DNA of 25,248 nt, from NCBI GenBank assembly GCA_020852155.1, contig JADZBJ010000240.1, positions 1-25,248 of the forward strand, read 5' to 3'. The stretch comes from Saprospiraceae bacterium (GTDB lineage Bacteria > Bacteroidota > Bacteroidia > Chitinophagales > Saprospiraceae). The notes under the pieces were generated by a model. That model was not told the DNA's origin. It saw only the letters and a list, made by a program, of their open reading frames with translations, and did not search any database. A program made the translations under genes and the position numbers. How positions within the stretch are numbered: the first letter of the stretch is position 1; every line of letters begins with the position of its first letter. Of the stretch, positions 15,679 to 24,540 are shown in pieces.

Positions 15679-18600
15679 TCAACGGACAATCGTAACATCA
15701 CCCGTGTAAGTTTCTATTTCACCACCCGGAAACTCAATTTCGGCTTTCCAGACAAACACGGCCGGGTTCATTTCCTTGCCCCGGAAAGTGCCGTCCCAGC
15801 CCACAGATTCATCGCCGATAGCCATGTTTTTATTCAAGAACATTTGGTTGCCCCAACGATCAAAAACGGCGAGCGAACGAATTTGAACCACATTTCGGCC
15901 ATAAATGGTAAAGCGATCGTGTTTACCATCACCGTTGGGCGTTATCACATTCGGTGCGTAGAGGTTGCGCGTACGATCCACATAAATCTGCGTTCGTGCC
16001 GTAGCAGTACAACCATTTTGATCCGTAATAACCAAAGTGTACGTGGCGGCGCGTGTTGGATTGGCAAATGGCGACATACAATCTGTACAACTCAGGCTGT
16101 CGCCCGGCGTCCACAGCCATGAAGCGACCTGGTTGCTGGGGAAGTTCACGTCAGGCATTAACTGAGTACCTTCTCCCAATTCAATTTCAAATACTTTAGG
16201 CAGCGTAACTTCTGGCTCAAATGGAATAGCCAAGACAACCATTGCCGAATCCTCGCAACCTTCGGCGTCTTCGACAAACAACATATATGAACCGGGTGCA
16301 AGGTTGTTGAAGACTGGCGTAGTTTTGAATGTAAGACCATTATCCACAGAATATGAATACGGTGGCAAACCGCCGGTTACGGTTCCAAAATCAATATTAC
16401 CGCGTGGTGTTTTACAGTTGGGTTGAACGGATTCAGGTGTAAATTCAGGCAGTGGAAGTTGAGTTACAACGACCGAATCCCTGGAAAAACAACCATTGTC
16501 AGGGTTGGTAATCAATAAGTTATAAAGCCCTGGCGCAGAAACCACAGGCTCCGCGCTGTTAGCGCCCGACACGATGTGGCCATTGGCGGTCGTCCACTGC
16601 GATTGAGTGCCCAGGGTGTTACTGCTGCCTTGCAGGGTCACGGTTGTACGCTGACAGGTCAGTTGCTTGGTTGGCCCGGCTTCTGCGCCCGGCAAATTGG
16701 CCATCTGATCTACCAGGGTTTGCATTTGCTTTTTACAACCGTTTTCTTTGTTGGTGATAATGGCCAGGTAATTACCCGGTTCGTTCACAATGGGTGTCAG
16801 CGTATTAAATCCCGACACAATATTGCCGCCCGAAGTTGTCCACATCACTGTAAAATCAGTCAACTGAGGTTGCAACTGAATACGCAGTTGAACTTCTTCT
16901 TTTAAACATGTCAACACATCAGGAGGCGCTAAAATGCCCGTAGGCGTGATCGTATCAGCCCTGACTGTTGTGAATGTCGTAGCGGTGCATCCGTTGGTAT
17001 TGTTGGTGACAACCAGATGGTAGTCGCCTTCTGCATTGACCGTTGGAGAAATGGTCGTTATACCGGAAGTAATCATAGGGCCGCTCCAGGCATACCCGAT
17101 TTGCGCGCCGGTTGATGAACCGTTTCCAAAAATATTAATGACAGGGTGATCGCAGGTGATTTTATCCAAAGACGTCGCTACCGCTACCGGATGCGCTGTA
17201 TCCTGCTGAACAGGTACCGTCAGTTGGCTGATGCAGCCGTTTTGATTGTTTTTGATGGTCAGGGTGTAGTTACCGGGCCTGTTGACAACCGGCGTCAAGG
17301 TCGTTTGGCCGTTTACGAAACCACCATTCGGGCCTGTCCAGGTGGCTGTATAATCTGCAACTGGCGTATTCAATGTAACGGCTACCGGCACTTCCGTTTC
17401 GGTGCAGGTCAATATTTCCGGCAATGGAGTAATCAGGTCGGGGTGGAGTGTATCCTGACCAATACTGACCACAGCAGAAGCGGAACAGCCATTGCTGGAT
17501 TGGGTAGCTGTCAGCACATAGTCGCCGGGTTGGTCAACAATGGGCAACAGTGTTTGGTCGCCACTCTGGATATGACCATTGGTGGTCGTCCACAAGAGGG
17601 TACTGTCGAGCGTACCTGTGTAAATACCGGACAAAGTAAGCGCCGGTACATCGCAGGTGAGGGTATTCAGAACAGATAAGGCTTGAACAAGCGGTGGCGT
17701 GGTGTCAATCGGTACATTCACCGTCCTGATTGTCGTGCAACCATTCAGTGCGTTGCTTACAGCCCGCGTAGATAAACCTGGAAGCGACACAACAGGCTGC
17801 AGGGAATTATGACCTGAAACAATATTGGCGCCGGTTCCGGCCGTCCATTGATAACTGATACCATTGCCACTGGAAGCCGTTGCCTGCAATGAAACCTGAT
17901 GAATGACGCAAGTCAGCGGCAATGCCGGATTAATGTTGACCTGGGGCGCATTTTCATCATTAAGTACCTCAACCACATCGGTGGCTGTGCAATGGTTGTC
18001 CTGGTTGGTGACCATCAGGGTATAAAAACCCGGAGCGCCAATCAGCGGATTGGTTGTGTTAATGCCATTAATAATCACTCCGCCCGGAGAAGCCGTCCAT
18101 TGATAAATCAGGTTAACCGAACCGCTACCGCTTCCCGCCAGAATCAGGTTGCTGATATTGCAAGTCAGCGTATCGTCCAAACCGGCAGAAACGACTGGAG
18201 GCGTCGTGTTTTCATTCACGACAAGATCGAGCGTATCGCGGCAACCGTTCAAAGTATTGGTTGCAATGAGTTGATACTGACCGCCGGCATTTACCGTAGC
18301 CATTAACGTGGTATCGCCGGCAACGATATTCCCGCCATTCGAGGCGCTCCACTGATAATGAAATGCACCTTGTACAGCATTCGACGCCTGAAGATTTTGC
18401 TGCGCGAACTGACAATCTATTTGCCCGAAACCGGCATTTGACAAAAGCGGTGGCGTAATATTTTGCGGTAAAAAGACGGTTTGGACTGCCGTACAACCGT
18501 TCCCCGGATTGGTTATGGTTACGGTGTACGTTCCCGAAACATTGGCCAGCGAAATCGCACTCTGTTGTCCTGAAAGTAAGCCAGGCCCCTGCCATGCGTA

Positions 18601-21600
18601 CGCAGCATTGGTCACACTGGAATTGGCTACAAGGTTGACATTGTTGGCCAGGCAAGTGAGCATGCCCGGCTGAGCAATGCTGACATCCGGCAATATCTGG
18701 TCAGACAATACCTGAACCGTATCTGAAGCGAAACATCCGTTGGTCGGATTGGTCACCACAAGGACATAATCGCCGGGCGTCTGGATATTGATTTGTGGAA
18801 TATTCGCGACGCCACTAATTTGACCGTTGGTGGTTGACCAGATAATATCCAAACCGGCGGTCACATTTTGGTTGGCCGTTAATACAGTTTGAGGTTGAAA
18901 ACAATTTAAAGTGTCGTTCAAACCGGCATTGGCGGGCGGAGCCACCTGATCTGTAATGACCGTCACATCGGTCGTACTGGTACATCCATTGGCAGTATTG
19001 GTCACCAACAGGTGGTAAACACCAGCTGTATTGACCGTCGGGTTATCACCTGACAGGGCAATATCGTCCTGGGTAGTCCATGAAATCACATACGGCGAGC
19101 CAGACGATGATCCTGCCGACGACAAGGCCGCCGGTTGAGTACAAGTGATCGGACCGTTCACATTACCGATGGCTGTGGGTACGCCTGCTGCCTGGGTTAC
19201 CTGAACCGTTGCCGTATTGCTACAACCATTGGATAAATTGGTGGCTGTCAGCACGTAATCGCCGGGCGCATTGATGGTTGGCGTCAGGGTGCTGTCGTTG
19301 GCTGAAATATTGCCATTGGCCGTTGTCCAGACATACGTAAATGCGCCCGAAGCGCTGTTTTGTCCTTGCAATTGCAGGGAATTTTGCAGGCAGGTGAGCT
19401 GTGAAGGCGTAGCGATGGATAATTGCGGTGGCGCATTATCCAGAATTACATCCACCAGATCGGTTGCCGTACAGCCATTGGCCGAATTGCTGACGGTAAG
19501 TGCGTACGTGCCGGGCAGGGTCACGGTTACCGTGGCGGCGTTGGCATTTCCACTGATAGCGCCATTTGTAGTTGACCAGGCATAGAAAATATCTGTACCT
19601 GTCGAAGACCCGTTAGCATTGATAGACAACGCATTTACAGTACAGGTCAGGGAATCGGGCGCATTGGCCACTGCGGAAACAATATTGGTATCCGCCGCGA
19701 CTAATATCGTCGCACTGTAAGTACAGCCATTGGCCATATTCGTTACGACGAACGTGTACGTCGAAGCCGCATTGACCAAAGGTTGATTGGTTAACTGTCC
19801 TGATATGATATTTCCGCCCGACCAGGCATATTGAATATTTGGCCCGGAAGAAGCCCCGGAACCGTCCAGTACAATGCTGGATTGCTGACACGTAATGGTA
19901 TCAGGTGTTGCAATGACAGCAATGGGAGGAAGTGTATCAATGGTAATAGTCTGCGTAGCCGTAGCCGTGCAACCGTTGGCAGGGTTGATGCCACTCAATG
20001 TGTACAATCCTGAGGATGTTACCAACGCTGTGGAAGTGCTATTTCCGGCGACAATATTGCCGTTGGTGGTTGACCAGGTATAGTTGATATTCGGTGGATT
20101 CGATGAGGCATTTAATGCCACTGTATCTACGTTGCAATTCAACTGCCCGGGGGGCGATATGGATAACATCGGCGCCGTCAAATTGGACGAAACGACGATC
20201 GTATCGAGCGTTTTACACCCGTTAGTAGTATTGATAACCGTCAGCACGTAACTACCTGCCGTCGTACCGGTTGCCGTAGCCTGATTGACCGGACCGTTCA
20301 GTGTACCGCCGTTGAATGCCGACCAGGTGTAAGCTATATTGGTTCCAGTAGTACTACCTGTCGAAACCAGTGAAGAAGTAGGCACTAGGCAATTAATGTT
20401 ATTACCATTGGCAATGGCCGTAGGCGGGTTGGAGGCCGAAGATACCGTTACAGAAGCCGTAGCCGTACAACCGGTCTGATTGTGGGTTACCTGTAGTTCG
20501 TAAGTCCCGATCAATCCGACCGTAATGGTTTGCAACATCGGATCGGTCAATATCAATCCATCAGCAGTCGTCCATAAATAAGATACCAGTCCGGGCTGAT
20601 TACTACTGCCAAATATGGTGGGTGTTTGCGTACCACATCCTATCGGTTGAACCGGCGCTATAACTGCCGCCAGTTGCGAAGGACTTAACAATACATTGAC
20701 GTTGGCTGTTTTGGTACAAACCACGCCATTCGCGTCGTAGCTTACGGTCAAGGTGTAAAGACCTGGCGCATTCACGACACATTGCAATTGATCGCCACCC
20801 GAAACGATATTTCCGTCACCTGTTTCCCATTCATAGTGAATATCCGGGCCAGTGCTGCTGCCTGTGCCGCTCAGCGTTACATTTGAACCTTCGCAGGGAA
20901 TGTAAACTGTGGTGGGCGAGGCAATGGCTGTAATATTGACAACATTGATCTGCACCGTATCAGTCAGGGTGCAGACTGGTGAAAACACGATATCATCCAG
21001 TGCAAAGTCATTTCCGCTCACGGCGGTATTTTGGTTGACGACACAAATCGTGGCAGATGATGACCCGCCGCTGTTCCAGGTTTGATAGAAGTTACTCCAG
21101 GCGCAGGTTGTGGAAGAGGCGCCGAATATGCCACCGACATTGGAGCCATTGATCGAAAACTGCAACAATGCCGGGGAAGAGCTGATTACCGAACAAAGCC
21201 AGACAGACAATACATAAGTCGTATTAGGCATGACATTCACCGTCTCACACCAAACCGGGGTATTAGCGACGCTGGCGCCATTGACACACATCATATTGCC
21301 GCCGCCGGTATGGTCGTTGCAAGAGGCGAAATTGGTATGCGCGCTATTCGGATCGCTGAGTACATCATACACACCCTCCGGCCACAAGTCGCCGGGGCTA
21401 TAGACATAATTGCTCGAAAAACCGCTGTTTCCGCCCTCAAAATCGCCATTATCAACCAGGTTGTTGTTCAAGTCAAGGCCACGACCCGTGAGTACATAGG
21501 TGGCATTGGATGTAACATTGGCAGTCGGATCAAGCAAAAAAGCATTGCTAAGGCCGGAAGAAGGCGTCCATTGATAACTGATGAAATCACCACTTACATC

Positions 21601-21753
21601 GCCATTTAATTGTACCGGCGAAGGCGGGGCACAGATGTAAATATCAGGGCCGGCGTCAACTGTAATCGGACATACCTGAGCATTTAATTGCAGACTTGAT
21701 GTCCATGAAATTAACAGTGCCAAAAAAGTAACAGAGGAGTATAGTCTAACCAT
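15679..21753 (-). CDS. Giant repeat adhesin-like protein with gliding-motility-associated C-terminal domain
   Basis: A protein of about 2,024 residues. The frame opens with TTG at 21759, but the ATG two codons later (21753) is preferred. A signal peptide ends near LQLNAQ. A first Ig/PKD-like segment contains PDIYICAPPSPVQLNG. Residues about 100-262 look like a jelly-roll carbohydrate-binding module (NLVDNGDFEGG, TYVLSVWLCS, FALDDIVF). Then come 18 tandem domains of ~83 residues (about 275-1765; nt 16459-20931). Each has an ITC/LTC motif near its start, Y-x-WSTTNGNIVSG in the middle, PGxYxLxVTN and NGC at its end. A SprB-like module (GGLPPYSYSVDNGLTF) and a PKD-like segment follow, then a CHU_C/type B sorting domain (APNVITPNGDGKHDRF, VFDRWGNQMF, WDGTFRGKEMNPAVFVW) that routes it through T9SS. 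Paired cysteines suggest one disulfide per domain. First gene of an operon with the subtilase. Confidence 0.92.
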   Translation of the reverse strand: MVRLYSSVTFLALLISWTSSLQLNAQVCPITVDAGPDIYICAPPSPVQLNGDVSGDFISYQWTPSSGLSNAFLLDPTANVTSNATYVLTGRGLDLNNNLVDNGDFEGGNSGFSSNYVYSPGDLWPEGVYDVLSDPNSAHTNFASCNDHTGGGNMMCVNGASVANTPVWCETVNVMPNTTYVLSVWLCSVISSSPALLQFSINGSNVGGIFGASSTTCAWSNFYQTWNSGGSSSATICVVNQNTAVSGNDFALDDIVFSPVCTLTDTVQINVVNITAIASPTTVYIPCEGSNVTLSGTGSSTGPDIHYEWETGDGNIVSGGDQLQCVVNAPGLYTLTVSYDANGVVCTKTANVNVLLSPSQLAAVIAPVQPIGCGTQTPTIFGSSNQPGLVSYLWTTADGLILTDPMLQTITVGLIGTYELQVTHNQTGCTATASVTVSSASNPPTAIANGNNINCLVPTSSLVSTGSTTGTNIAYTWSAFNGGTLNGPVNQATATGTTAGSYVLTVINTTNGCKTLDTIVVSSNLTAPMLSISPPGQLNCNVDTVALNASSNPPNINYTWSTTNGNIVAGNSTSTALVTSSGLYTLSGINPANGCTATATQTITIDTLPPIAVIATPDTITCQQSSIVLDGSGASSGPNIQYAWSGGNIISGQLTNQPLVNAASTYTFVVTNMANGCTYSATILVAADTNIVSAVANAPDSLTCTVNALSINANGSSTGTDIFYAWSTTNGAISGNANAATVTVTLPGTYALTVSNSANGCTATDLVDVILDNAPPQLSIATPSQLTCLQNSLQLQGQNSASGAFTYVWTTANGNISANDSTLTPTINAPGDYVLTATNLSNGCSNTATVQVTQAAGVPTAIGNVNGPITCTQPAALSSAGSSSGSPYVISWTTQDDIALSGDNPTVNTAGVYHLLVTNTANGCTSTTDVTVITDQVAPPANAGLNDTLNCFQPQTVLTANQNVTAGLDIIWSTTNGQISGVANIPQINIQTPGDYVLVVTNPTNGCFASDTVQVLSDQILPDVSIAQPGMLTCLANNVNLVANSSVTNAAYAWQGPGLLSGQQSAISLANVSGTYTVTITNPGNGCTAVQTVFLPQNITPPLLSNAGFGQIDCQFAQQNLQASNAVQGAFHYQWSASNGGNIVAGDTTLMATVNAGGQYQLIATNTLNGCRDTLDLVVNENTTPPVVSAGLDDTLTCNISNLILAGSGSGSVNLIYQWTASPGGVIINGINTTNPLIGAPGFYTLMVTNQDNHCTATDVVEVLNDENAPQVNINPALPLTCVIHQVSLQATASSGNGISYQWTAGTGANIVSGHNSLQPVVSLPGLSTRAVSNALNGCTTIRTVNVPIDTTPPLVQALSVLNTLTCDVPALTLSGIYTGTLDSTLLWTTTNGHIQSGDQTLLPIVDQPGDYVLTATQSSNGCSASAVVSIGQDTLHPDLITPLPEILTCTETEVPVAVTLNTPVADYTATWTGPNGGFVNGQTTLTPVVNRPGNYTLTIKNNQNGCISQLTVPVQQDTAHPVAVATSLDKITCDHPVINIFGNGSSTGAQIGYAWSGPMITSGITTISPTVNAEGDYHLVVTNNTNGCTATTFTTVRADTITPTGILAPPDVLTCLKEEVQLRIQLQPQLTDFTVMWTTSGGNIVSGFNTLTPIVNEPGNYLAIITNKENGCKKQMQTLVDQMANLPGAEAGPTKQLTCQRTTVTLQGSSNTLGTQSQWTTANGHIVSGANSAEPVVSAPGLYNLLITNPDNGCFSRDSVVVTQLPLPEFTPESVQPNCKTPRGNIDFGTVTGGLPPYSYSVDNGLTFKTTPVFNNLAPGSYMLFVEDAEGCEDSAMVVLAIPFEPEVTLPKVFEIELGEGTQLMPDVNFPSNQVASWLWTPGDSLSCTDCMSPFANPTRAATYTLVITDQNGCTATARTQIYVDRTRNLYAPNVITPNGDGKHDRFTIYGRNVVQIRSLAVFDRWGNQMFLNKNMAIGDESVGWDGTFRGKEMNPAVFVWKAEIEFPGGEIETYTGDVTIVR
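16459..20931 (-). repeat. 18 tandem ~83-residue protein repeats (about 250 bp each)
   Basis: Counting the paired motifs (xxC near the start and NGC near the end) gives 18 units. Spacing between the two cysteines is roughly 60-65 residues. The units are diverged rather than identical, so the array is old and not a recent expansion. Deviations include the first (NGVVC in place of NGC), the twelfth (DNHC) and the thirteenth (SLPGLSTRAVSN in place of PGxYxLxVTN). Confidence 0.85.
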
Positions 21754-21771
21754 TGTCAAATGTTGATGCTA

Positions 21772-21779
21772 CAAACGTA
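21772..21779 (-). promoter_or_regulatory. Bacteroidota -7 promoter motif for the giant protein operon
   Basis: On the minus strand the sequence reads TACGTTTG, a perfect TAnnTTTG match, 18 bp before the preferred ATG at 21753. The implied leader is only about 10-15 nt, which supports the ATG at 21753 over the TTG at 21759. No convincing -33 TTTG was found. Confidence 0.5.
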
Positions 21780-21879
21780 CGATAAAATTGAGATGCGCTC
21801 TTAAGATATCGTAAACCCTGTTTTCGCTCCTGTGTCTGATAATTATTTCTGTAATTATCCAAACAATTACGCGGCTGAC

Positions 21880-21887
21880 GATCTTTG
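21880..21887 (+). promoter_or_regulatory. Possible -7 promoter motif for upp
   Basis: GATCTTTG keeps the A and TTTG of TAnnTTTG and lies 20 bp before the upp ATG in the 154-bp divergent region. An 8-bp inverted repeat (GATAATTA / TAATTATC, about 21838-21859) lies just upstream. One conserved base is missing, so support is modest. Confidence 0.3.
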
Positions 21888-21907
21888 CCACACAAACCGT
21901 CACACTT

Positions 21908-22558
21908 ATGCCATTGGTCAATCTTTCCCTCTCCCCTACTATGGTCAACCGCTTTGTCGCACAATTACGCGACGTGACCGTACAGCACGACCGACAACGA
22001 TTCAGACACAACATGGAACGAATCGGCGAAGTGATGGCTTACGAAATTTCAAAAACACTTGATTATCAAAATATTGACATTAAAACACCCCTGGCATCCA
22101 CAACGGCTTTGGTGCCGGCACGCAGGGTTGTGCTGGCCACCATCCTGCGTGCTGGGCTACCGCTTCATCAGGGATTGTTGCGGCACTTTGACGATGCAGA
22201 CAATACCTTCATCTCGGCTTATCGGCATCACCCTGACGACAGCCCGCATTTTGAAATCCGCCTCGAATACCTGAGTACGCCACGGCTTGATGATGCCGTA
22301 CTCATCCTCGCCGATCCGATGCTGGCCACCGGCGCATCTATTCTGGCAACCCTGAAAGCCCTGAAAAAATACGGAACTCCGGCTGCCATCCACCTGGTTT
22401 GCGCGATCGCCAGTCAGCCGGGCGTCGAAACCATTCAGGCTGCACACCCTGATGTTCATATCTGGGCTGCCGCCGTTGACCCCATTCTGGACGGCCGTTC
22501 GTACATCGTTCCGGGCCTCGGCGATGCCGGGGATTTGTCATTTGGAATTAAAATTTAA
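21908..22558 (+). CDS. upp: Uracil phosphoribosyltransferase
   Basis: A 216-residue cytoplasmic enzyme of pyrimidine salvage, converting uracil and PRPP to UMP and pyrophosphate. Diagnostic motifs are all present: ILRAG at residues 79-83, the PRPP-binding loop VLILADPMLATGAS (131-144), and the uracil-binding C-terminal region YIVPGLGDAGDLSFG (199-213). The length is close to the usual ~208-216 residues. The start at 21908 is supported by full N-terminal similarity in layout (a VNRFVAQLRDVTV segment before RHNMERIGEVMAYEI). It is transcribed divergently from the giant adhesin operon and appears monocistronic, since the RNA candidate and its T-run follow downstream. Confidence 0.95.
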   Translation: MPLVNLSLSPTMVNRFVAQLRDVTVQHDRQRFRHNMERIGEVMAYEISKTLDYQNIDIKTPLASTTALVPARRVVLATILRAGLPLHQGLLRHFDDADNTFISAYRHHPDDSPHFEIRLEYLSTPRLDDAVLILADPMLATGASILATLKALKKYGTPAAIHLVCAIASQPGVETIQAAHPDVHIWAAAVDPILDGRSYIVPGLGDAGDLSFGIKI

Positions 22559-22598
22559 AATTATATATCAAAAAATTTTTTAGTTTGAAAGGCTGTTT

Positions 22599-22606
22599 TA
22601 CTTTTG
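22599..22606 (+). promoter_or_regulatory. Bacteroidota -7 motif before the first RNA candidate
   Basis: TACTTTTG matches TAnnTTTG exactly. It lies 12 bp before the base of the 14-bp stem at 22619. A T-rich stretch (22576-22581) lies near the expected -33 position, without a clear TTTG at the ideal spacing. Confidence 0.5.
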
Positions 22607-22610
22607 TCCC

Positions 22611-22712
22611 TACATTCGAGGAGAAAACAAATCATTGATGAACAAGCAATAGAAAGGCACGTTTTTTGCTGGCCTCAAGTTGAATATCAATTATTTGTTT
22701 TCTCCTTTTTTT
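22611..22712 (+). ncRNA. Candidate small RNA: long hairpin with intrinsic terminator
   Basis: A perfect 14-bp stem, AGGAGAAAACAAAT (22619-22632) with ATTTGTTTTCTCCT (22693-22706), is followed by seven Ts (22706-22712). Pairing continues inward after a one-base internal loop: ATTGAT (22634-22639) with ATCAAT (22686-22691), then a weaker apical part (AGCAA with TTGCT). A -7 motif lies just upstream. Promoter, extended hairpin and terminator together predict a ~100-nt independent transcript. It might instead be a long-loop terminator for upp, 60 bp upstream. I could not assign an RNA family, and nothing indicates a protein within it. Confidence 0.5.
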
Positions 22713-22838
22713 ATTTTAATCCGAAAGAGCAACTAAAGTTTAGGGCTTGATTTCCCGCTGTTCGAAAGTTCCCTGTTTTCCTGTCCATCTGACAAGAGAA
22801 TTCCTTCACTTTTAAGCAGCCTTCTATCCTGATTTGAC

Positions 22839-22961
22839 CGATTGTCGCAAACACTGTGGTGGCTTGATGGCAATCGAATTAGCGTGTGAGCGTTTCCGCT
22901 TACTGCTTTCCTTGCCTGTATGTGGTCTGTAAGACCGCATGAGTCCGCACAGTGTTTTTTT
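22839..22961 (+). ncRNA. Candidate structured RNA or attenuator leader
   Basis: AAACACTGTG (22849-22858) pairs perfectly with CACAGTGTTT (22948-22957), followed by a run of seven Ts (22955-22961). Inside are further paired parts: GGCAA (22869-22873) with TTGCC (22912-22916), a GTGAGCG/CGCTTAC hairpin with a TTTC loop (about 22886-22903), and the 9-bp ATGTGGTCT/AGACCGCAT hairpin with a GTA loop (about 22920-22940). A competing stem, CGATTGTC (22839-22846) with GGCAATCG (22869-22876), would disrupt the terminator form. The ATG of the next gene is 27 nt after the T-run, so a transcription attenuator is as likely as a separate small RNA. The family is unassigned. Confidence 0.5.
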
Positions 22962-22987
22962 ATGCCTAATCAAAAACACTTGTATCT

Positions 22988-24502
22988 ATGAAGGATCTTG
23001 TAGAACTCGCCGGCTTGCTGAACAAAACCAAACTAAAATCGAACGGAGCTATGCAGTTTATCATAGAACCCGGCTCGAAAATGGAGACGCTTTTTCAGGC
23101 GTTGCTCGACAAAGAGGTTGAGTCAGATGATGATGCAAAATCCTTACTCAAGGAAGATGGTTCATCCGTGTCCAGTTTGAAAAACAAACTGAAAGACAGA
23201 CTTTTGGATGCGTTTTTCTTGTTGGACTACAAAGATTCCAACTTTTCAGACCGACAAAAGGCATTTGCCGAATGTTATAAAAAATGGGCGGTCGGTATGA
23301 CACTGCTCATTCGCAATGCCAAAATCACGGGCATTGACCTGCTGGAACGCCTCATGCGACACAGCACGCATTTCGAATTCACCGAACTGACGCTGGATAT
23401 TTTACGGGTACTGAAACTGCAATACAGCACCATCGAAGGCGACATGCGCAAGTATGAAGACACGAAGGTCAAGTTTCGTCAGTACGAAAAAATCTGGATG
23501 ATGGAGAGTAAAGCGGAGGAGTATTACTCCGACTTGATGATCCATTACACCAACAGCAAAAGCACACAACAGGAAATCTCGGATCAGGCGCGCGAATACT
23601 ATGCTGAACTGGAACCGTTCATGCAGGAGTGCTCATCGTTTAAATTGCACCTGTTCGGTCGTCTGGTGCAAATGATGATCTACAACACCGTCAATGATTA
23701 CGTTTCTACGGCAAAACTCTGCGAAGACGCTATCGAATTTTTTGACAAAAAACAGTACGACTCAGGCTTGCCCCTGCAGGTATTCTACTATAACCTCGTC
23801 GTTTGCTACCTCCAACTCAAAGAGTTCGATAAAGGTCAACAGGTCATCAATCGCTGCGAATATTACTTTGCCGAAGGTTCTTTCAACTGGTTTAAATTGC
23901 AGGAACTGTTCTTCATGCTGGCCATGCACACCGGTCACTATGCCGACGCCTGGCGCTTGCACGAACGGGTAACGGCTTATCCCCGTTTTTCAGAAAAGCC
24001 GCACCAGATCGTGGAAATGTGGAAGATTTATCAGGCTTACCTATACCTGTTGCTGAAATTAGGCAACATTCCGGCAGAAGTAGCCGGGGAAAAAGCCGGT
24101 AAATTCAGGGTTGGAAAATTCAACAACGAAATCTCGAATTATATCAAGGACAAGCGCGGCATGAACATCAGTATTCTGATCTTCCAGATTCTGTACACCA
24201 TTGCCGAACGCGACTATGAGCAGGCCATCAACCGAATTGATGCCATCGAACAGTACTGTAAACGCCACTTGAAAGATCAGGCTACGTTCCGCAGTAACAC
24301 GTTCATCAAAATGCTGCTCCAGATTCCGATTGCCAACTTCCACCGGGAAGCCGTCAAACGCAAAACTGAAAAACTGCAAAAGCAGTTAGACACCGTACCG
24401 CTCGAAGCGGCCAACCAAACCCATGAAATTGAAATTGTTCCCTACGAAGCATTGTGGAACATGACGCTCGAATCGCTCCAACTGAAAATTCACAAGGGTT
24501 GA
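22988..24502 (+). CDS. Hypothetical helical protein, possibly TPR-like
   Basis: A 504-residue protein that I do not recognise by name. It has no signal peptide or membrane segment, so it is probably cytoplasmic. The sequence is rich in charged helices, with helix pairs containing aromatic/Ala patterns typical of TPR-like solenoids (FYYNLVVCYLQLKEFDKGQQ, LFFMLAMHTGHYADAWRLHE, QILYTIAERDYEQAINRID). The C-terminus has a basic helix (HREAVKRKTEKLQKQ) before IEIVPYEALWNMTLESL. No catalytic motif was seen. An alternative downstream ATG at 23051 would remove 21 residues. The start at 22988 lies 27 nt after the putative terminator at 22961, so expression may depend on read-through. It ends 38 bp before a large palindrome and faces rnpA. 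Confidence 0.8.
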   Translation: MKDLVELAGLLNKTKLKSNGAMQFIIEPGSKMETLFQALLDKEVESDDDAKSLLKEDGSSVSSLKNKLKDRLLDAFFLLDYKDSNFSDRQKAFAECYKKWAVGMTLLIRNAKITGIDLLERLMRHSTHFEFTELTLDILRVLKLQYSTIEGDMRKYEDTKVKFRQYEKIWMMESKAEEYYSDLMIHYTNSKSTQQEISDQAREYYAELEPFMQECSSFKLHLFGRLVQMMIYNTVNDYVSTAKLCEDAIEFFDKKQYDSGLPLQVFYYNLVVCYLQLKEFDKGQQVINRCEYYFAEGSFNWFKLQELFFMLAMHTGHYADAWRLHERVTAYPRFSEKPHQIVEMWKIYQAYLYLLLKLGNIPAEVAGEKAGKFRVGKFNNEISNYIKDKRGMNISILIFQILYTIAERDYEQAINRIDAIEQYCKRHLKDQATFRSNTFIKMLLQIPIANFHREAVKRKTEKLQKQLDTVPLEAANQTHEIEIVPYEALWNMTLESLQLKIHKG

Positions 24503-24540
24503 TGAATCTGTCTCATAAGTAGCGATTCTGTGCTTTTTAT

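Noticed and set aside
17146..17679. 177-residue plus-strand open frame, and similar ones at 21082-21609 and 17899-18306
   Set aside because: All are antisense to the repeat region of the giant adhesin and recur because the repeats recur; no start context or domain supports them.
16459..20931. Periodic repeats considered as a CRISPR array
   Set aside because: The period is ~250 bp, units are diverged, and the sequence is one continuous coding frame; these are protein domain repeats.
22730..22961. Possible 6S RNA, SRP RNA or RNase P RNA
   Set aside because: The region is structured, but I did not find the SRP GGAA-type core, the RNase P P4 signatures or a convincing 6S central bubble; it is left as an unassigned RNA.
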